A DNA stretch of 64,000 bases from Geothrix sp. Its GTDB lineage: Bacteria; Acidobacteriota; Holophagae; Holophagales; Holophagaceae. The stretch spans positions 3,088,857-3,152,856 of the forward strand of contig NZ_CP126625.1 in the NCBI RefSeq assembly GCF_030219325.1, written 5' to 3'. The translations under genes and the position numbers were made by a program. Below the pieces are notes generated by a model. It worked only from the letters and a program-made list of their open reading frames with translations, did no database searches and was not told the origin of the DNA. Positions within the stretch are counted from its first letter, which is position 1. Every line of letters begins with the position of its first letter. Below are positions 52,629 through 61,920 of the stretch, in pieces.

Positions 52629-54311
52629 TCAGCGCTCCAGCAGCACCTTGGCGTGCTCGATGGCCTCCGCGCGATCGGGCTGGCCCGACAGAAGCCGCGC
52701 CAGCTCCCGGGTGCGGGCTACCCCCGCGACCCAGCTGAGGGCGCTGCGCGTGCGGCCGCCTTCAGTCTCCTTGTGCAGGCATCCGTGCCGGTCCGCCCGG
52801 GCCGCCACCTGGGCCAGGTGGGTCACCGCCAGGACCTGGTGGGCCCGACCCAGCTCGGCCACCGCCTGTCCCACGGCCAGGGCCGTCTCGCCCCCAAGCC
52901 CCGCGTCCACTTCATCCAGCACCAGGGTGAGGCCCTCGCGGACGCCCGCGCCCAGGGCCAGTCCCGCACCCACCAGGGCCAGCATGAGACGGCTCAGTTC
53001 GCCGCCGGAGGCGATCTTGGCCAGGGGGCGGAAGCCCTCGCCGGGATTGGGTTCGATCCAGATGGCCAGGGCCGAGAAGCCCGTGGCGGCCACGCGCACG
53101 GACCGGCCGCTCTGTTCGACTGGACTGCCAGGGTCTTCCGCCAGGGCCAGGCGCAGCTGGATCCGCGCCCCCTTCATCCCCAGGTGGCCCAGACGCTTCT
53201 GAACCTCGGACTCCAGCTTGGGCAGGGTCGCCGTGCGCTTGCCATGCAGGGCCTCAGCCCCACGACGGTAGGTCTCCACGGCACGGGCCAGGGCCGCTTC
53301 CAGTTCCTTGATGGGTGCGTCTCCTGCCAGGAGGGAGCGCTGTTCGGCCTTCAGGGTCAGCAGGCGGTCCGGGAGTTCCTCTGGCTCGCAGCGGTGGCGG
53401 CGGGCCAAACGCTCGTACAACGCCAGGCGCGCCTCCATGGCCTCGATGCGATTGGCGCCGGCGCCGGCCCAGCGAAGGGCCTGATCCTGTGCCAGGGCGA
53501 GCAGATCCTCCAGCTCCAGGACCGCGGAGCGGAGCCGGTCCTGCTCGGCCACGGCATCCGGCCAGTGGGCCACGGCCCGCATCAGCGCCTTGTGGGCCAG
53601 CTCGACCTTGGGCAGCCCCTCGTTCAGGGCCTCGGCAGCCTCCCGGAAGGCTGCTTCCAGGTGCACAGCGTGGCGGAGAGGCTCCCGGTCGGCCTTGAGC
53701 TGGGCCCACTCCCCCGGCTTCGGCGCCAGCTTGTCGAGGTCCGCGAGGGCCTCGGCCAGCTGCTCCAGGCGCTGCTCCCGGTCCGCCTGGCTCCGGCGCC
53801 GGGCCTTGAGGGCGCCTTCGGCCTCCCGCACGGCCGCGGCTTCGGCTTCCAGGCAGGGATCGAGACCCAGCACCTCGTCGATGAGCGCCAGATGGCGGTC
53901 CTCGCCCAGCAGCGACTGGTGGTCGTGCTGGCTGGTGAGCCGCATCCAGAGGCGGCCGGCCTCGCGGAAATCGGCCAGGGCACAGCTGGCCCCGTTGATC
54001 CAGGCACGGCTGCGGCCCGACCCGATCTCGCGGCGCAGCACCACAGGCTGTTCCTCGGGCAGGCCCCGCTCGGCGAGGAAGGCCCGCCAGGCTTCGAAGC
54101 GGCCCTCCACCACGGCCTCCACCGTGGCCCGCTCGGCCCCGTGGCGGATCAGCTCGGCATCGCCGCGGGCACCCACCAGCAGCGAGAGCGCATCCACCAG
54201 CAGGGACTTGCCCGCGCCCGTCTCGCCCGTGAGCACCGTGAAGCCCGGCCCCCAGTCCAGGGACAGGTCTTCCACAAGGGCCAGGTTCTGAATGCGGAGC
54301 GACACGAGCAT
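52629..54311 (-). CDS. recN: DNA repair protein RecN
   Basis: A 560-residue SMC-like ATPase of double-strand-break repair. Walker A is LTGETGAGKS, the opening is MLVSLRIQNLALVEDLSLDW, the middle is coiled coil (about 160-360), and the C-terminal half has the ABC signature IASGGELSRLMLAL, Walker B VLDEVDAGLGG and the H-loop VTHLAQVAARADRH. Length and motifs are standard. ATG 54311. It diverges from the cysteine-synthase-like gene by 60 bases. Confidence 0.95.
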   Translation of the reverse strand: MLVSLRIQNLALVEDLSLDWGPGFTVLTGETGAGKSLLVDALSLLVGARGDAELIRHGAERATVEAVVEGRFEAWRAFLAERGLPEEQPVVLRREIGSGRSRAWINGASCALADFREAGRLWMRLTSQHDHQSLLGEDRHLALIDEVLGLDPCLEAEAAAVREAEGALKARRRSQADREQRLEQLAEALADLDKLAPKPGEWAQLKADREPLRHAVHLEAAFREAAEALNEGLPKVELAHKALMRAVAHWPDAVAEQDRLRSAVLELEDLLALAQDQALRWAGAGANRIEAMEARLALYERLARRHRCEPEELPDRLLTLKAEQRSLLAGDAPIKELEAALARAVETYRRGAEALHGKRTATLPKLESEVQKRLGHLGMKGARIQLRLALAEDPGSPVEQSGRSVRVAATGFSALAIWIEPNPGEGFRPLAKIASGGELSRLMLALVGAGLALGAGVREGLTLVLDEVDAGLGGETALAVGQAVAELGRAHQVLAVTHLAQVAARADRHGCLHKETEGGRTRSALSWVAGVARTRELARLLSGQPDRAEAIEHAKVLLER

Positions 54312-54371
54312 GGCTTCAGGGTAACGGAAGGCGGCCCCGCCCCGGGCATACTGGCTGATGGAGGAAATGCC

Positions 54372-55370
54372 ATGTCGTACCGGAAGCCCTGCGGCAGCGT
54401 CCTGGAGGCCATCGGCAACACGCCCCTGGTCCGGCTGCGCCGCGTCGTCGCGGACCTGCCGGTGGAGGCCTTCGCCAAGCTCGAGTTCCTGAACCCCATG
54501 GGCAGCAGCAAGGACCGCATCTCGAAGTACATGATCGAAGCCGCCGAGCGGGACGGCCGCCTGAAGCCCGGCGACACCATCATCGAGAACTCCTCGGGCA
54601 ACACGGCCATGGGCCTGGCCCTCATGGCCATCCAGAAGGGCTACCGCCTCAAGGTCGTGGTGCGCGACACCATCTCCCAGGAGAAGCTCAATCAGCTGCT
54701 GGCCCTGGGCGCCCTGGTCCACAAGGTGGACACCAGCCTGCCCCCGGAGCACCCCGACAGCTACAACAACATCACGCCCCGCCTGGCCCGGGAGACGCCC
54801 AACTGCTACTTCCCCGACCAGCATGGCAACCGGGAGAACAACGCCGCGCACTACGCGGGCACGGGTCCCGAGATCTGGGAGCAGATGGAGGGCCGCATCG
54901 ACTACCTCATCGCCGGCGCGGGCACCGGCGGCACCGTGAGCGGCGTGGGCCGCTACCTGAAGGAGAGGGACCCGAACATCAAGGTCATCGCCGTGGATCC
55001 TGTGGGGTCCGTATTCTCGCCGCACTTCCATGGCGAGAAGGAACCCAAGGCCGGTCCCTACAAGCTCGAGGGTCTGGGCGACGAGTTCCTCATCCACACC
55101 ATGGAGTTCGACCAGCTCGACGACATGCTCCAGGTCACCGACCGCCAGGCCTTCCATCAGGCGCGGCGCCTCGTGAAGGAGGAGGGCATCCTGGGCGGCG
55201 GCTCCAGCGGCGCGGCGCTCTGGGCCGTTCTGCAGGTGGCGAAGAACCTTCCCCCCATGGACCGTCCGGCTCGCATCGTGACCGTCTTCCCCGATGGCGC
55301 CGGCCGCTACCTCAGCAGCATCTTCAACGACGCCTGGCTGGCGGAACGCGGACTGCTGGAGAAGGAATGA
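54372..55370 (+). CDS. Cysteine synthase/cystathionine beta-synthase-like PLP enzyme
   Basis: A 332-residue fold-type II PLP enzyme. It opens IGNTPLVRL, with PLP Lys in PMGSSKDRISKYMI, ENSSGNTAMGLAL, the phosphate loop GAGTGGTVSG and GGGSSGAALW. The HGNRENNAAHYAGTGPEIWEQ segment resembles cystathionine beta-synthase cores more than CysK. No C-terminal CBS domains. It could make cysteine or cystathionine. ATG 54372 follows GAGGAAATG. The stop overlaps the next start by four bases (ATGA). Confidence 0.87.
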   Translation: MSYRKPCGSVLEAIGNTPLVRLRRVVADLPVEAFAKLEFLNPMGSSKDRISKYMIEAAERDGRLKPGDTIIENSSGNTAMGLALMAIQKGYRLKVVVRDTISQEKLNQLLALGALVHKVDTSLPPEHPDSYNNITPRLARETPNCYFPDQHGNRENNAAHYAGTGPEIWEQMEGRIDYLIAGAGTGGTVSGVGRYLKERDPNIKVIAVDPVGSVFSPHFHGEKEPKAGPYKLEGLGDEFLIHTMEFDQLDDMLQVTDRQAFHQARRLVKEEGILGGGSSGAALWAVLQVAKNLPPMDRPARIVTVFPDGAGRYLSSIFNDAWLAERGLLEKE

Positions 55371-56329
55371 CCGCCTTTTCCGGCACCTACGTCGAGGCCA
55401 TCCGCCAGGCCCTTCATGACGCCATGGAGGCCGATCCCCGCGTCTGCTGCCTGGGCGAAGACATCGGCGCCTACGGAGGTGCCTTCCGGGCCACGGAGGG
55501 CCTGCTGGCGCGCTTCGGCCCGGAGCGGGTGATCGACACGCCCATCGCCGAACAGGCCATCGCCGGTTCGGCCATCGGTCTCGCCCTCATGGGCCAGCGG
55601 CCCGTGGCGGAGTTCCAGTTCATGGACTTCGCGCTGCTGGCCGCGGATCTCATGGTGAACTTCGCGGCCAAGGCCCACTGGCGCTGGGGCCCCACGGTGC
55701 CCGCGGTCTTCCGGGGGCCCTCCGGCGGCGGCAATGGTGGCGGGCCCTTCCACAGCCAGAACCCCGAGGGGCATTTCCTGGGCAGCCCAGGCCTGAAGGT
55801 CATCGCGCCGGGCACGGTGCGCGATGCCTACGCCCTGCTGCGGGCGGCCATCGAGGACCCGGACCCGGTGATGGTCTTCGAGCACAAGCACCTCTATCGC
55901 CGGCTGAGGGACCAGTGGGACGAGCCCCCCACGGCCCGGCTCGGCGAGGCGGCCCTGCGCAAGGACGGCGCTGCGGCCTGCATCATCACCTACGGCGCGG
56001 CCCAGCAGGTGGCCCTGGCGGCCGTGGCCGATCTCGACGTGGCCGTGCTGGACCTGCGCACCCTCTGGCCCCTGGATGACGAGACCATCACGGCCCTGGC
56101 CAGGCGCACCCACCGCGTGCTGGTGCTCACGGAGGCCAGCCGCACCTACGGCCCCGGCGCGGAGCTGGCGGCCCGCATCGGCGAGACCTGCTTCCCCTGG
56201 CTCGATGCGCCGGTGCTGCGGGTGGGCGCCGCGGACACGCCCACACCGGCCAGCCCCCCGCTGGAAGCTGCGGCCCTGCCCAGCGTCGAGCGCGTGCGCT
56301 CGGAACTGGACCGCCTGCTGGCCTGGTGA
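55367..56329 (+). CDS. Alpha-ketoacid dehydrogenase E1 beta subunit
   Basis: A 320-residue transketolase-type protein matching the beta subunit of pyruvate or branched-chain 2-oxoacid dehydrogenase E1: CCLGEDIGAYGGAF, RVIDTPIAEQAIAGSAIGLALMGQRPVAEFQFMDFALLA, then a C-terminal domain (DLRTLWPLDDETI, LTEASRTYGPGAELAARIGE). E1 alpha, E2 and E3 genes are absent nearby, so the partner must be elsewhere. The ATG overlaps the upstream stop and the next gene begins three bases after its stop. Confidence 0.88.
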   Translation: MTAFSGTYVEAIRQALHDAMEADPRVCCLGEDIGAYGGAFRATEGLLARFGPERVIDTPIAEQAIAGSAIGLALMGQRPVAEFQFMDFALLAADLMVNFAAKAHWRWGPTVPAVFRGPSGGGNGGGPFHSQNPEGHFLGSPGLKVIAPGTVRDAYALLRAAIEDPDPVMVFEHKHLYRRLRDQWDEPPTARLGEAALRKDGAAACIITYGAAQQVALAAVADLDVAVLDLRTLWPLDDETITALARRTHRVLVLTEASRTYGPGAELAARIGETCFPWLDAPVLRVGAADTPTPASPPLEAAALPSVERVRSELDRLLAW

Positions 56330-56332
56330 GGG

Positions 56333-57274
56333 ATGCGTTTGCGCGCCCTGTTCCTGCTCCTGGCCTGCGCCGTCCTTCCGGCGGCTCCGAAGGCCATCTG
56401 GGTGTGGGAGACCGAGACCCTGCGCCTCCTGGATGACCGGGCCTACGAAACCCGCGTGGCGGGCCTGCTCCGGACTCACGGCTTCCGCACGCTGTTCCTG
56501 TATGCCGACGACTACCGGGGTCGCAATCCCATCCTCAATGAGCGGGCGGCCTACCGTGGTCTTCTCGCCCGCCTCCATGCGGCGGGCTTCCGGGTCGAGG
56601 CGCTGCTGGGTTCGTACCCCATGAAGACCTGGGAGTACGTGCTGCCCGAGCGCGATCCGGCGGCCCGCGCCATGATGCAGCACATCCTCGACTACAACGC
56701 CACCGCCGGGGCGCAGGAGCGCTTCGACGGCGTCCACCTGGACATCGAGCCCCATGCCCTGGATTCCTGGAATGACGGGACGCGCGTCGCCCTGTCGCGG
56801 ATGTTCCTCGCCCGGTCCCGGGAATGGGTGGCCATGGCCCGCCAGGCAGGGGGGGACTTCCTCGTGGGCGCGGCGATCCCCTTCTGGTACGACGGGTTCA
56901 CCGTGGCGTGGGAGGGCGTGACCAAGCCCCTGAACGCCCACCTGCAGGACCTCTACGACTACGTGGCGGTCATGGATTACCGGAACCGGGCGGAAGGTCC
57001 CGACGGGATCATCGCCCATGCCCGCGAGGAGATCGCCTATGGCACGGCGCTTGGGAAGGTCGTGCTCCTGGGGCTCGAAACCGGCGAGGCCCAGCCCCCG
57101 AAAGTGACCTTCCGGAACCGGGGTGCGGCCGCGCTGACCCGCGAGATGGCCGCCACCGAACAGGCCTTCGCCAAGAAGAGGGCCTTCGGGGGTTTCGCCA
57201 TCCACCACCTGCGGACCTGGCTGGAGCTGATCGAAGCCCCCGCCCCCGCCACCGCCGCCTCCGGGCAGCCCTGA
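56333..57274 (+). CDS. Secreted TIM-barrel protein, glycoside-hydrolase-like
   Basis: A 313-residue exported protein. Signal peptide MRLRALFLLLACAVLPAAP, then a likely barrel: KAIWVWETETLRLL, TLFLYADDY, LHAAGFRVEALLGSYP, and FDGVHLDIEPHALDSW, where strand four carries an Asp/Glu pair (HLDIEP) like GH18-type and related glycosidases. Later DYVAVMDYRNR and LLGLETGE fit strands six and seven. No family was firmly identified. Its place before TPR, YaiO-like and GT2 genes suggests processing of an exported glycan. ATG 56333, three bases after the E1-beta stop. Confidence 0.65.
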   Translation: MRLRALFLLLACAVLPAAPKAIWVWETETLRLLDDRAYETRVAGLLRTHGFRTLFLYADDYRGRNPILNERAAYRGLLARLHAAGFRVEALLGSYPMKTWEYVLPERDPAARAMMQHILDYNATAGAQERFDGVHLDIEPHALDSWNDGTRVALSRMFLARSREWVAMARQAGGDFLVGAAIPFWYDGFTVAWEGVTKPLNAHLQDLYDYVAVMDYRNRAEGPDGIIAHAREEIAYGTALGKVVLLGLETGEAQPPKVTFRNRGAAALTREMAATEQAFAKKRAFGGFAIHHLRTWLELIEAPAPATAASGQP

Positions 57275-57275
57275 C

Positions 57276-58157
57276 ATGCCTCCGCACCTCCGGCGCTTCG
57301 TCGCCGCCCTCCTCGTGCTCGCCATCTGTGGATGGGTGCTGAGCGAGGCCCCCGCGCAGGAGGGCAGCGCCCAGGATGGCGGGCTCCAGGCCTCCCGGGA
57401 CCTCCAGGAGAAGAGCCGGGCCCTGGTGGGGGCCGGTCGCTATGCCGAGGCCCTGCCCCCGACCCGCGAGCTGCACGAGGCCTATCCCACCAACCACGTC
57501 TACCTCAGCCGCCTCGCCGACATCCACGAGCACCTGGGCCAGTGGCCGGAGTGCGCCGCCGCCTGGGAGGCCTACCTGAAGGTCTCGCCCACCCCCTGGG
57601 AGGCCTTCCCCACCCTCGGGGACACCTACCGGAAGCTGGGTCAGCTGAAGGCCTCCACGGACGCCTTCGCCCGGTGGCTGGACCTGCAGCCGGACAATCC
57701 GGACGCGGCCTTCTACCTGGGGCGGGCCTGGGAACGCGACCATCAGTTCCAGAAGGCCCGGGCCGTCTACCAGCAGGGGCTCAAGCAGCATCCCGACAGC
57801 ACCGACCTCCGCGTGGGCCTGGCGCGCATGACCCTCTTCACGGGCAGCGCCGTCGAGGCAAGACGCATGGCCGAGGAGGCCGTGAAGCGGTCTCCGACTT
57901 CGGTGGATGCGCGGCTGATCCTGGGCATGGCCCTGCGCTCCGAGGGCAACCTGGCTGAGGCCCGCCGCCAGCTCGAGGTGGCGCGGACCATGAGCCCCGA
58001 CTACCTGGATGTCCTGCAGGTACTGGGGGGCGTGGCGGAACAGCAGGACGACCTGCCCGCGGCCCGCGCCGCCTACGGCCGCATCCTGCAGCTGGATCCC
58101 GGCCATGCGGCGGCCCGGACGCGGCTGGCGGGATTGCCGAAGGGAGGCCGGCCGTGA
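57276..58157 (+). CDS. TPR repeat protein, probably exported
   Basis: A 293-residue protein. An N-terminal hydrophobic segment (RRFVAALLVLAICGWVLSEAPA) acts as signal peptide or anchor. The rest (about 45-290) is a run of TPR helix pairs (YAEALPPTRELHEAYPTNHVYLSRLADIHEHLG, AFYLGRAWERDHQFQKARAVYQQGLKQHPDS, MSPDYLDVLQVLGGVAEQQDDLPAARAAYGRILQLDPGH). TPR proteins scaffold envelope complexes, for example in alginate and PNAG secretion. Its ATG starts two bases after the upstream stop; its stop overlaps the next GTG start. Confidence 0.75.
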   Translation: MPPHLRRFVAALLVLAICGWVLSEAPAQEGSAQDGGLQASRDLQEKSRALVGAGRYAEALPPTRELHEAYPTNHVYLSRLADIHEHLGQWPECAAAWEAYLKVSPTPWEAFPTLGDTYRKLGQLKASTDAFARWLDLQPDNPDAAFYLGRAWERDHQFQKARAVYQQGLKQHPDSTDLRVGLARMTLFTGSAVEARRMAEEAVKRSPTSVDARLILGMALRSEGNLAEARRQLEVARTMSPDYLDVLQVLGGVAEQQDDLPAARAAYGRILQLDPGHAAARTRLAGLPKGGRP

Positions 58158-60643
58158 CGCCCAGCCTGCGCCCCTGGGCCCGCGGGGCCTTCCTGCTGGT
58201 CATGGTCGCCTCGGCCACCGCCTGCCTGCTGGTGGACATCCCCTTCACCTACCAGGCCGTGATCCGGGCCGGCCTCCTGCCCTGGCTGCCCACCGCCATG
58301 CGGCTCCAACCCTGGGCCCTGCTCCTGGTCGTGGTCGCCAACGCCATGGCGGACCGCCAGCCGCCGGGGTTCAGGCTTGCGCCCTGGCGGGCGTGTTTCC
58401 TGGGTGCCATGGCCCTCGGCGCCCTGGCGCTGATCCCCGTGTCCGGCCTGAGCCACCTGGCGCCCGGGTTCCCCGCCCGCCTGGGCACCCTGGCCTTCCT
58501 GGCGGCCGCCGGGGCGCTGCTGGCCCTGGATCTGGTCGAGGCCCGGGCGGCCTGGCCCCAGCGCGAGGCCGGGTCGGACGATGCCCGCCGCCTCTTCGTG
58601 TCGTCGCTCCTCACGGCCGCGCTGGTCACCCTGACCTTCTTCGCCATCGGCCTGGGCCGCGCCCTGGCCTCGGGTACCTCCGTCCATCCCTGGGAAGCCG
58701 CCACCACGCTGGGATGGAGCTTCCTGGCCCACGGGCTGGTGCTGTCCATGGCGGCGGTGGCGCTCCTGGGGCTGCAGGCCGCGGCGGGCTTCTTCCCGCG
58801 GATCCGCGCGGCGGAGTTCCTCCTCACCCTGCTGGCCCTCACCGCCTCCTTCGCCGGGATCCTCCAACTGGTCGTCTTCCCCGGCATCGCCTTCGCCGGG
58901 CCCTTCGCCTTGGCCGTGGCCCTGCTGCTGGGATTCTGCGTGGTGGCCCTGCTGGCCCAGGTGGGGCTCGGGGAGCGCCCCGTGGGCAGCGCCCTGGAGG
59001 CCTTCCTCCGCCCCCTCCACCCGGTGCGGGTGAACCGCTGGAGCGTGGCGGCGGGCCTGCTCCTGGCCCTCGGTGTGGCCCTACTGTTCGGGCTGAAGGT
59101 CTCGCGCTTCGACTGGAACCAGCTCTTCCAGCAGCTGGGCGCAATCCTGGTGGCGGTCCTGGTCTTCACGCCCATCTACCTGAGCCAGTCCGCCACGCCC
59201 GGACCCCATTCCTGGTCACCCCGGCTCTTCGCGGCGCCGCTGGGCCTGCTGGCCCTGTTCCGGCTCTGGGGCACGCCCCTGCCGCAGCCGTCGAAGGACT
59301 GGCTGCCGCGGCCGGTCGCGCGGGCCGTGGAGGCGCACGCGGGCTTCGATGCCTCCGCCCACCTGGTGGCCAACCTGCTGCGGCCCCCTGCCGGCAGCGG
59401 CGAATCCATCTACCGGATCCTTTTGGCCAACAGCAACATCCCCCACGCGGTGAAGGTCGATGCGAAGGACCTGCGCTTCGTCGATCCCCTGGCCCCCTCG
59501 ACGGTGGATCGGCCCGACATCTACATCTTCGTGGTGGACAGCCTGCGCCAGGACTACCTGGGGGCCTACAACCCGCGGGTGACCTTCACGCCGAACCTCG
59601 ACCGCTTCGCGGCCGAGAGCACCGTGGTTCCCCGGGCCTTCACCCGCTACGGCGCCACCGGCCTCTCCGAGCCCTCCATCTGGGTCGGGGGCATGCTCCT
59701 GCACAAGCAGTACATCGTCCCCTTCCACCCCCTGAACACCCTCCAGAAGCTGGTGGAGGCCGACGGCTACCGGCCGTACCTGTCCATGGACTCCATCCTC
59801 GACGTGGTGGTGAAACCCACGCCGGACCTCGTCCGGCTGGATGCCGGCATCGGCACCGGGGACCTGCGCCTGGGCGCGACCCTGAAGGACCTCCAGGGGA
59901 GGCTCGACCAGGCCCCCGCGAACCGCCCCGTCTTCGTCTACAGCCAGGCCCAGGACCTCCACATCTCCTCCATCAGCCGCGAGGGCAAGGACGTGCCGGG
60001 CGGGGGGGACTATCCCGGCTTCTACGCGCCCTACGCCAGCCGTCTCCGCCGCCTGGATGCCGAGTTCGGGGCCTTCATCCAGTACCTGAAGGGCCGGGGC
60101 CGCTACGACCGCAGCCTCATCATCTTCACGGCGGACCATGGCGACTCCCTCGGGGAGGAGGGGCGCTTCGGCCACGCCTACACCCTGTTCCCCGAGATCA
60201 TGAAGGTGCCCCTCCTCCTCCACGTGCCGGAGAAGCTCCGCGCGGGGCTGGTCATGGATCCCAGCCGGGCGGCCTTCCTCACGGACCTCACGCCGACGCT
60301 CTACTACCTGCTGGGCCACCGCCCCCTGGCCTCGGACCCCGTCCTGGGGCGCCCCCTCTGGACACAGACACAGGCCGAGCAGGACCGCGCCCGCCGGGAC
60401 CACCACCTCATCGCCTCCAGCTACGGCGCGGTCTGGGGCATTCTCAGCGGCGATGGGAAGACCCTCTATGTCTCGGATGGCGTGAACTTCGCCGATCACT
60501 GCTTCGACCTTGGATCCGACCCGAAGGGAACCCGGATCACCGTCACACCTGAGTTGAAGCAGCGCTATGACCGGTTGATCCTCCAGGAGATCGATCACCT
60601 CAACGCCTTCTACGCGTTCACTCCCGGAAAAGGATCCCCATGA
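58154..60643 (+). CDS. Membrane sulfatase/LtaS-like phosphatase-superfamily enzyme
   Basis: An 829-residue protein. The N-terminal 420 residues hold about eleven transmembrane segments. The extracytoplasmic C-terminal domain (about 450-790) is sulfatase-like: IYIFVVDSLRQDYLGAYN with the metal-binding Asp, FTRYGATGLSEPS where the nucleophile Thr/Ser lies, and FTADHGDSLGEEGRFGHAYTLF as the second metal site. No Cys of the CxPxR formylglycine motif is present, so it should be a phospho-transferase or phosphodiesterase type like LtaS, MdoB or EptA. The start is GTG 58154, overlapping the TPR stop (GTGA). Role inferred: adds or removes a phospho-substituent on an exported glycan or lipid. Confidence 0.83.
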   Translation: MTPSLRPWARGAFLLVMVASATACLLVDIPFTYQAVIRAGLLPWLPTAMRLQPWALLLVVVANAMADRQPPGFRLAPWRACFLGAMALGALALIPVSGLSHLAPGFPARLGTLAFLAAAGALLALDLVEARAAWPQREAGSDDARRLFVSSLLTAALVTLTFFAIGLGRALASGTSVHPWEAATTLGWSFLAHGLVLSMAAVALLGLQAAAGFFPRIRAAEFLLTLLALTASFAGILQLVVFPGIAFAGPFALAVALLLGFCVVALLAQVGLGERPVGSALEAFLRPLHPVRVNRWSVAAGLLLALGVALLFGLKVSRFDWNQLFQQLGAILVAVLVFTPIYLSQSATPGPHSWSPRLFAAPLGLLALFRLWGTPLPQPSKDWLPRPVARAVEAHAGFDASAHLVANLLRPPAGSGESIYRILLANSNIPHAVKVDAKDLRFVDPLAPSTVDRPDIYIFVVDSLRQDYLGAYNPRVTFTPNLDRFAAESTVVPRAFTRYGATGLSEPSIWVGGMLLHKQYIVPFHPLNTLQKLVEADGYRPYLSMDSILDVVVKPTPDLVRLDAGIGTGDLRLGATLKDLQGRLDQAPANRPVFVYSQAQDLHISSISREGKDVPGGGDYPGFYAPYASRLRRLDAEFGAFIQYLKGRGRYDRSLIIFTADHGDSLGEEGRFGHAYTLFPEIMKVPLLLHVPEKLRAGLVMDPSRAAFLTDLTPTLYYLLGHRPLASDPVLGRPLWTQTQAEQDRARRDHHLIASSYGAVWGILSGDGKTLYVSDGVNFADHCFDLGSDPKGTRITVTPELKQRYDRLILQEIDHLNAFYAFTPGKGSP

Positions 60644-61863
60644 CGCCCATCGCCAGGATCCATCGACCCGCGCTGCTGCTCACGGCGGGGCTGGCCCTGT
60701 GGGGGCAGGAGGGGGTGGATGAGCTGTTCGCCAGGGCGCGTCGCCTAGCCTTCGACGGCAAGCGGGCCGAGGCCCTCGAGCTCTGTCGCACGGCCCTCCA
60801 GCGCAGCCCCGGCTACCACGACATCCGCATCCTGATGGGACGCATCCACGCCTGGGACGGACACTACGACGAGGGTCGGGCCGAGCTCCAGCAGGTGCTG
60901 CGCGCCGAGCCCGGCCACCTGGACGGGCGCGTGGCCCTGGTGGACCTGGAGCTCTGGTCGGATCATCCGCGCACCGCGCTCACCCTCTGTGACGAGGGCC
61001 TGACCCTGCGGCCGGCCCAGCCCCTCCTGCTGTTCCGCAAGGCCCGGGCCCAGAAGGCCCTGGGCGCCTACCCCGAGGCCCTCGAAACGGCCAGACAGTC
61101 CCTGGCGGCGGATCCGGGGCTGTACGAGGCCCGCCAGCTCATCGAGAACCTCGCCGAGCTCAGCCAGCGCTCGAAGGTGTCCCTGACCCAGACCTACGAT
61201 CGCTTCGACCGCACCTTCGACCCCTGGAAGATGACCTCCCTGGGCATGGCCCACCGCTTCGACGCCGGCTCCCTCATCGGCCGCGTCAACCGCGCCTCCC
61301 GCTTCGGCGACACGGGCAGCCAGCTCGAGGTGGACGCCTACCCGCGCTGGAAGGACGGCACCTACTTCTACCTGAACGCCGGGTTCTCCGAGTCCAGCCT
61401 CTTTCCCCACCGCCGCTATGGCGGGGAGATCTACCAGTCCTTCCCCCGCGGCCTCGAAGGCTCCCTCGGCTTCCGCCACCTGCGGTTCAGCGCCTCGACC
61501 GTCACGATCTACACCGGCTCCCTGGGGAAGTACTGGGGCGACTACCTCTTCAGCCTCCGGGCCAACGCCACGCCCAGTTCCATCGGTTCGTCGGAGTCCG
61601 GCTCCATTGCGGTGCGGCGCTACTTCGGCGACGGCGAGAACCACCTGACCTTCAGCCTCGGTTCCGGCGTCTCGCCGGATCAGCCCAACCCCAATGCCGA
61701 GATCCTCAACCTGCGCTCCCGCAAGGCCAGCCTCGCCGCCCAGGGGTGGATCCACCGGCGGCTCATCCTGTCGGGCAGCCTCGCCTACGAGAAGCAGGAG
61801 CTCGGCCAGGGCGTCGAGCGGGCGCAGACGACCTTCGGCGCCGGACTGGAGTGGCGTTTCTGA
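60640..61863 (+). CDS. TPR plus outer-membrane barrel protein (YaiO-like)
   Basis: A 407-residue exported protein. Signal peptide (about 1-25), TPR repeats (about 28-180, ALELCRTALQRSPGYHDIRILMGRIHAWDGHYDEGRAEL), then a beta-barrel (about 185-407) with SKVSLTQTYDRFD and alternating strands ending in terminal WRF. This is the YaiO layout and, in general form, that of PgaA, which exports PNAG through a TPR-porin. The barrel is smaller than PgaA. ATG 60640 overlaps the upstream stop (ATGA). A 57-base gap follows. Confidence 0.82.
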   Translation: MTPIARIHRPALLLTAGLALWGQEGVDELFARARRLAFDGKRAEALELCRTALQRSPGYHDIRILMGRIHAWDGHYDEGRAELQQVLRAEPGHLDGRVALVDLELWSDHPRTALTLCDEGLTLRPAQPLLLFRKARAQKALGAYPEALETARQSLAADPGLYEARQLIENLAELSQRSKVSLTQTYDRFDRTFDPWKMTSLGMAHRFDAGSLIGRVNRASRFGDTGSQLEVDAYPRWKDGTYFYLNAGFSESSLFPHRRYGGEIYQSFPRGLEGSLGFRHLRFSASTVTIYTGSLGKYWGDYLFSLRANATPSSIGSSESGSIAVRRYFGDGENHLTFSLGSGVSPDQPNPNAEILNLRSRKASLAAQGWIHRRLILSGSLAYEKQELGQGVERAQTTFGAGLEWRF

Positions 61864-61920
61864 TCACATCTGAAGCAGCGGAGAGCGCTGAAACAGCGTC
61901 TTGTTTGCTAATCTCTCCCC

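Noticed and set aside
52653-54371. In-frame upstream extension of the cysteine-synthase-like gene across recN
   Set aside because: The extension is antisense to recN; the true start is ATG 54372 at the beginning of family similarity.
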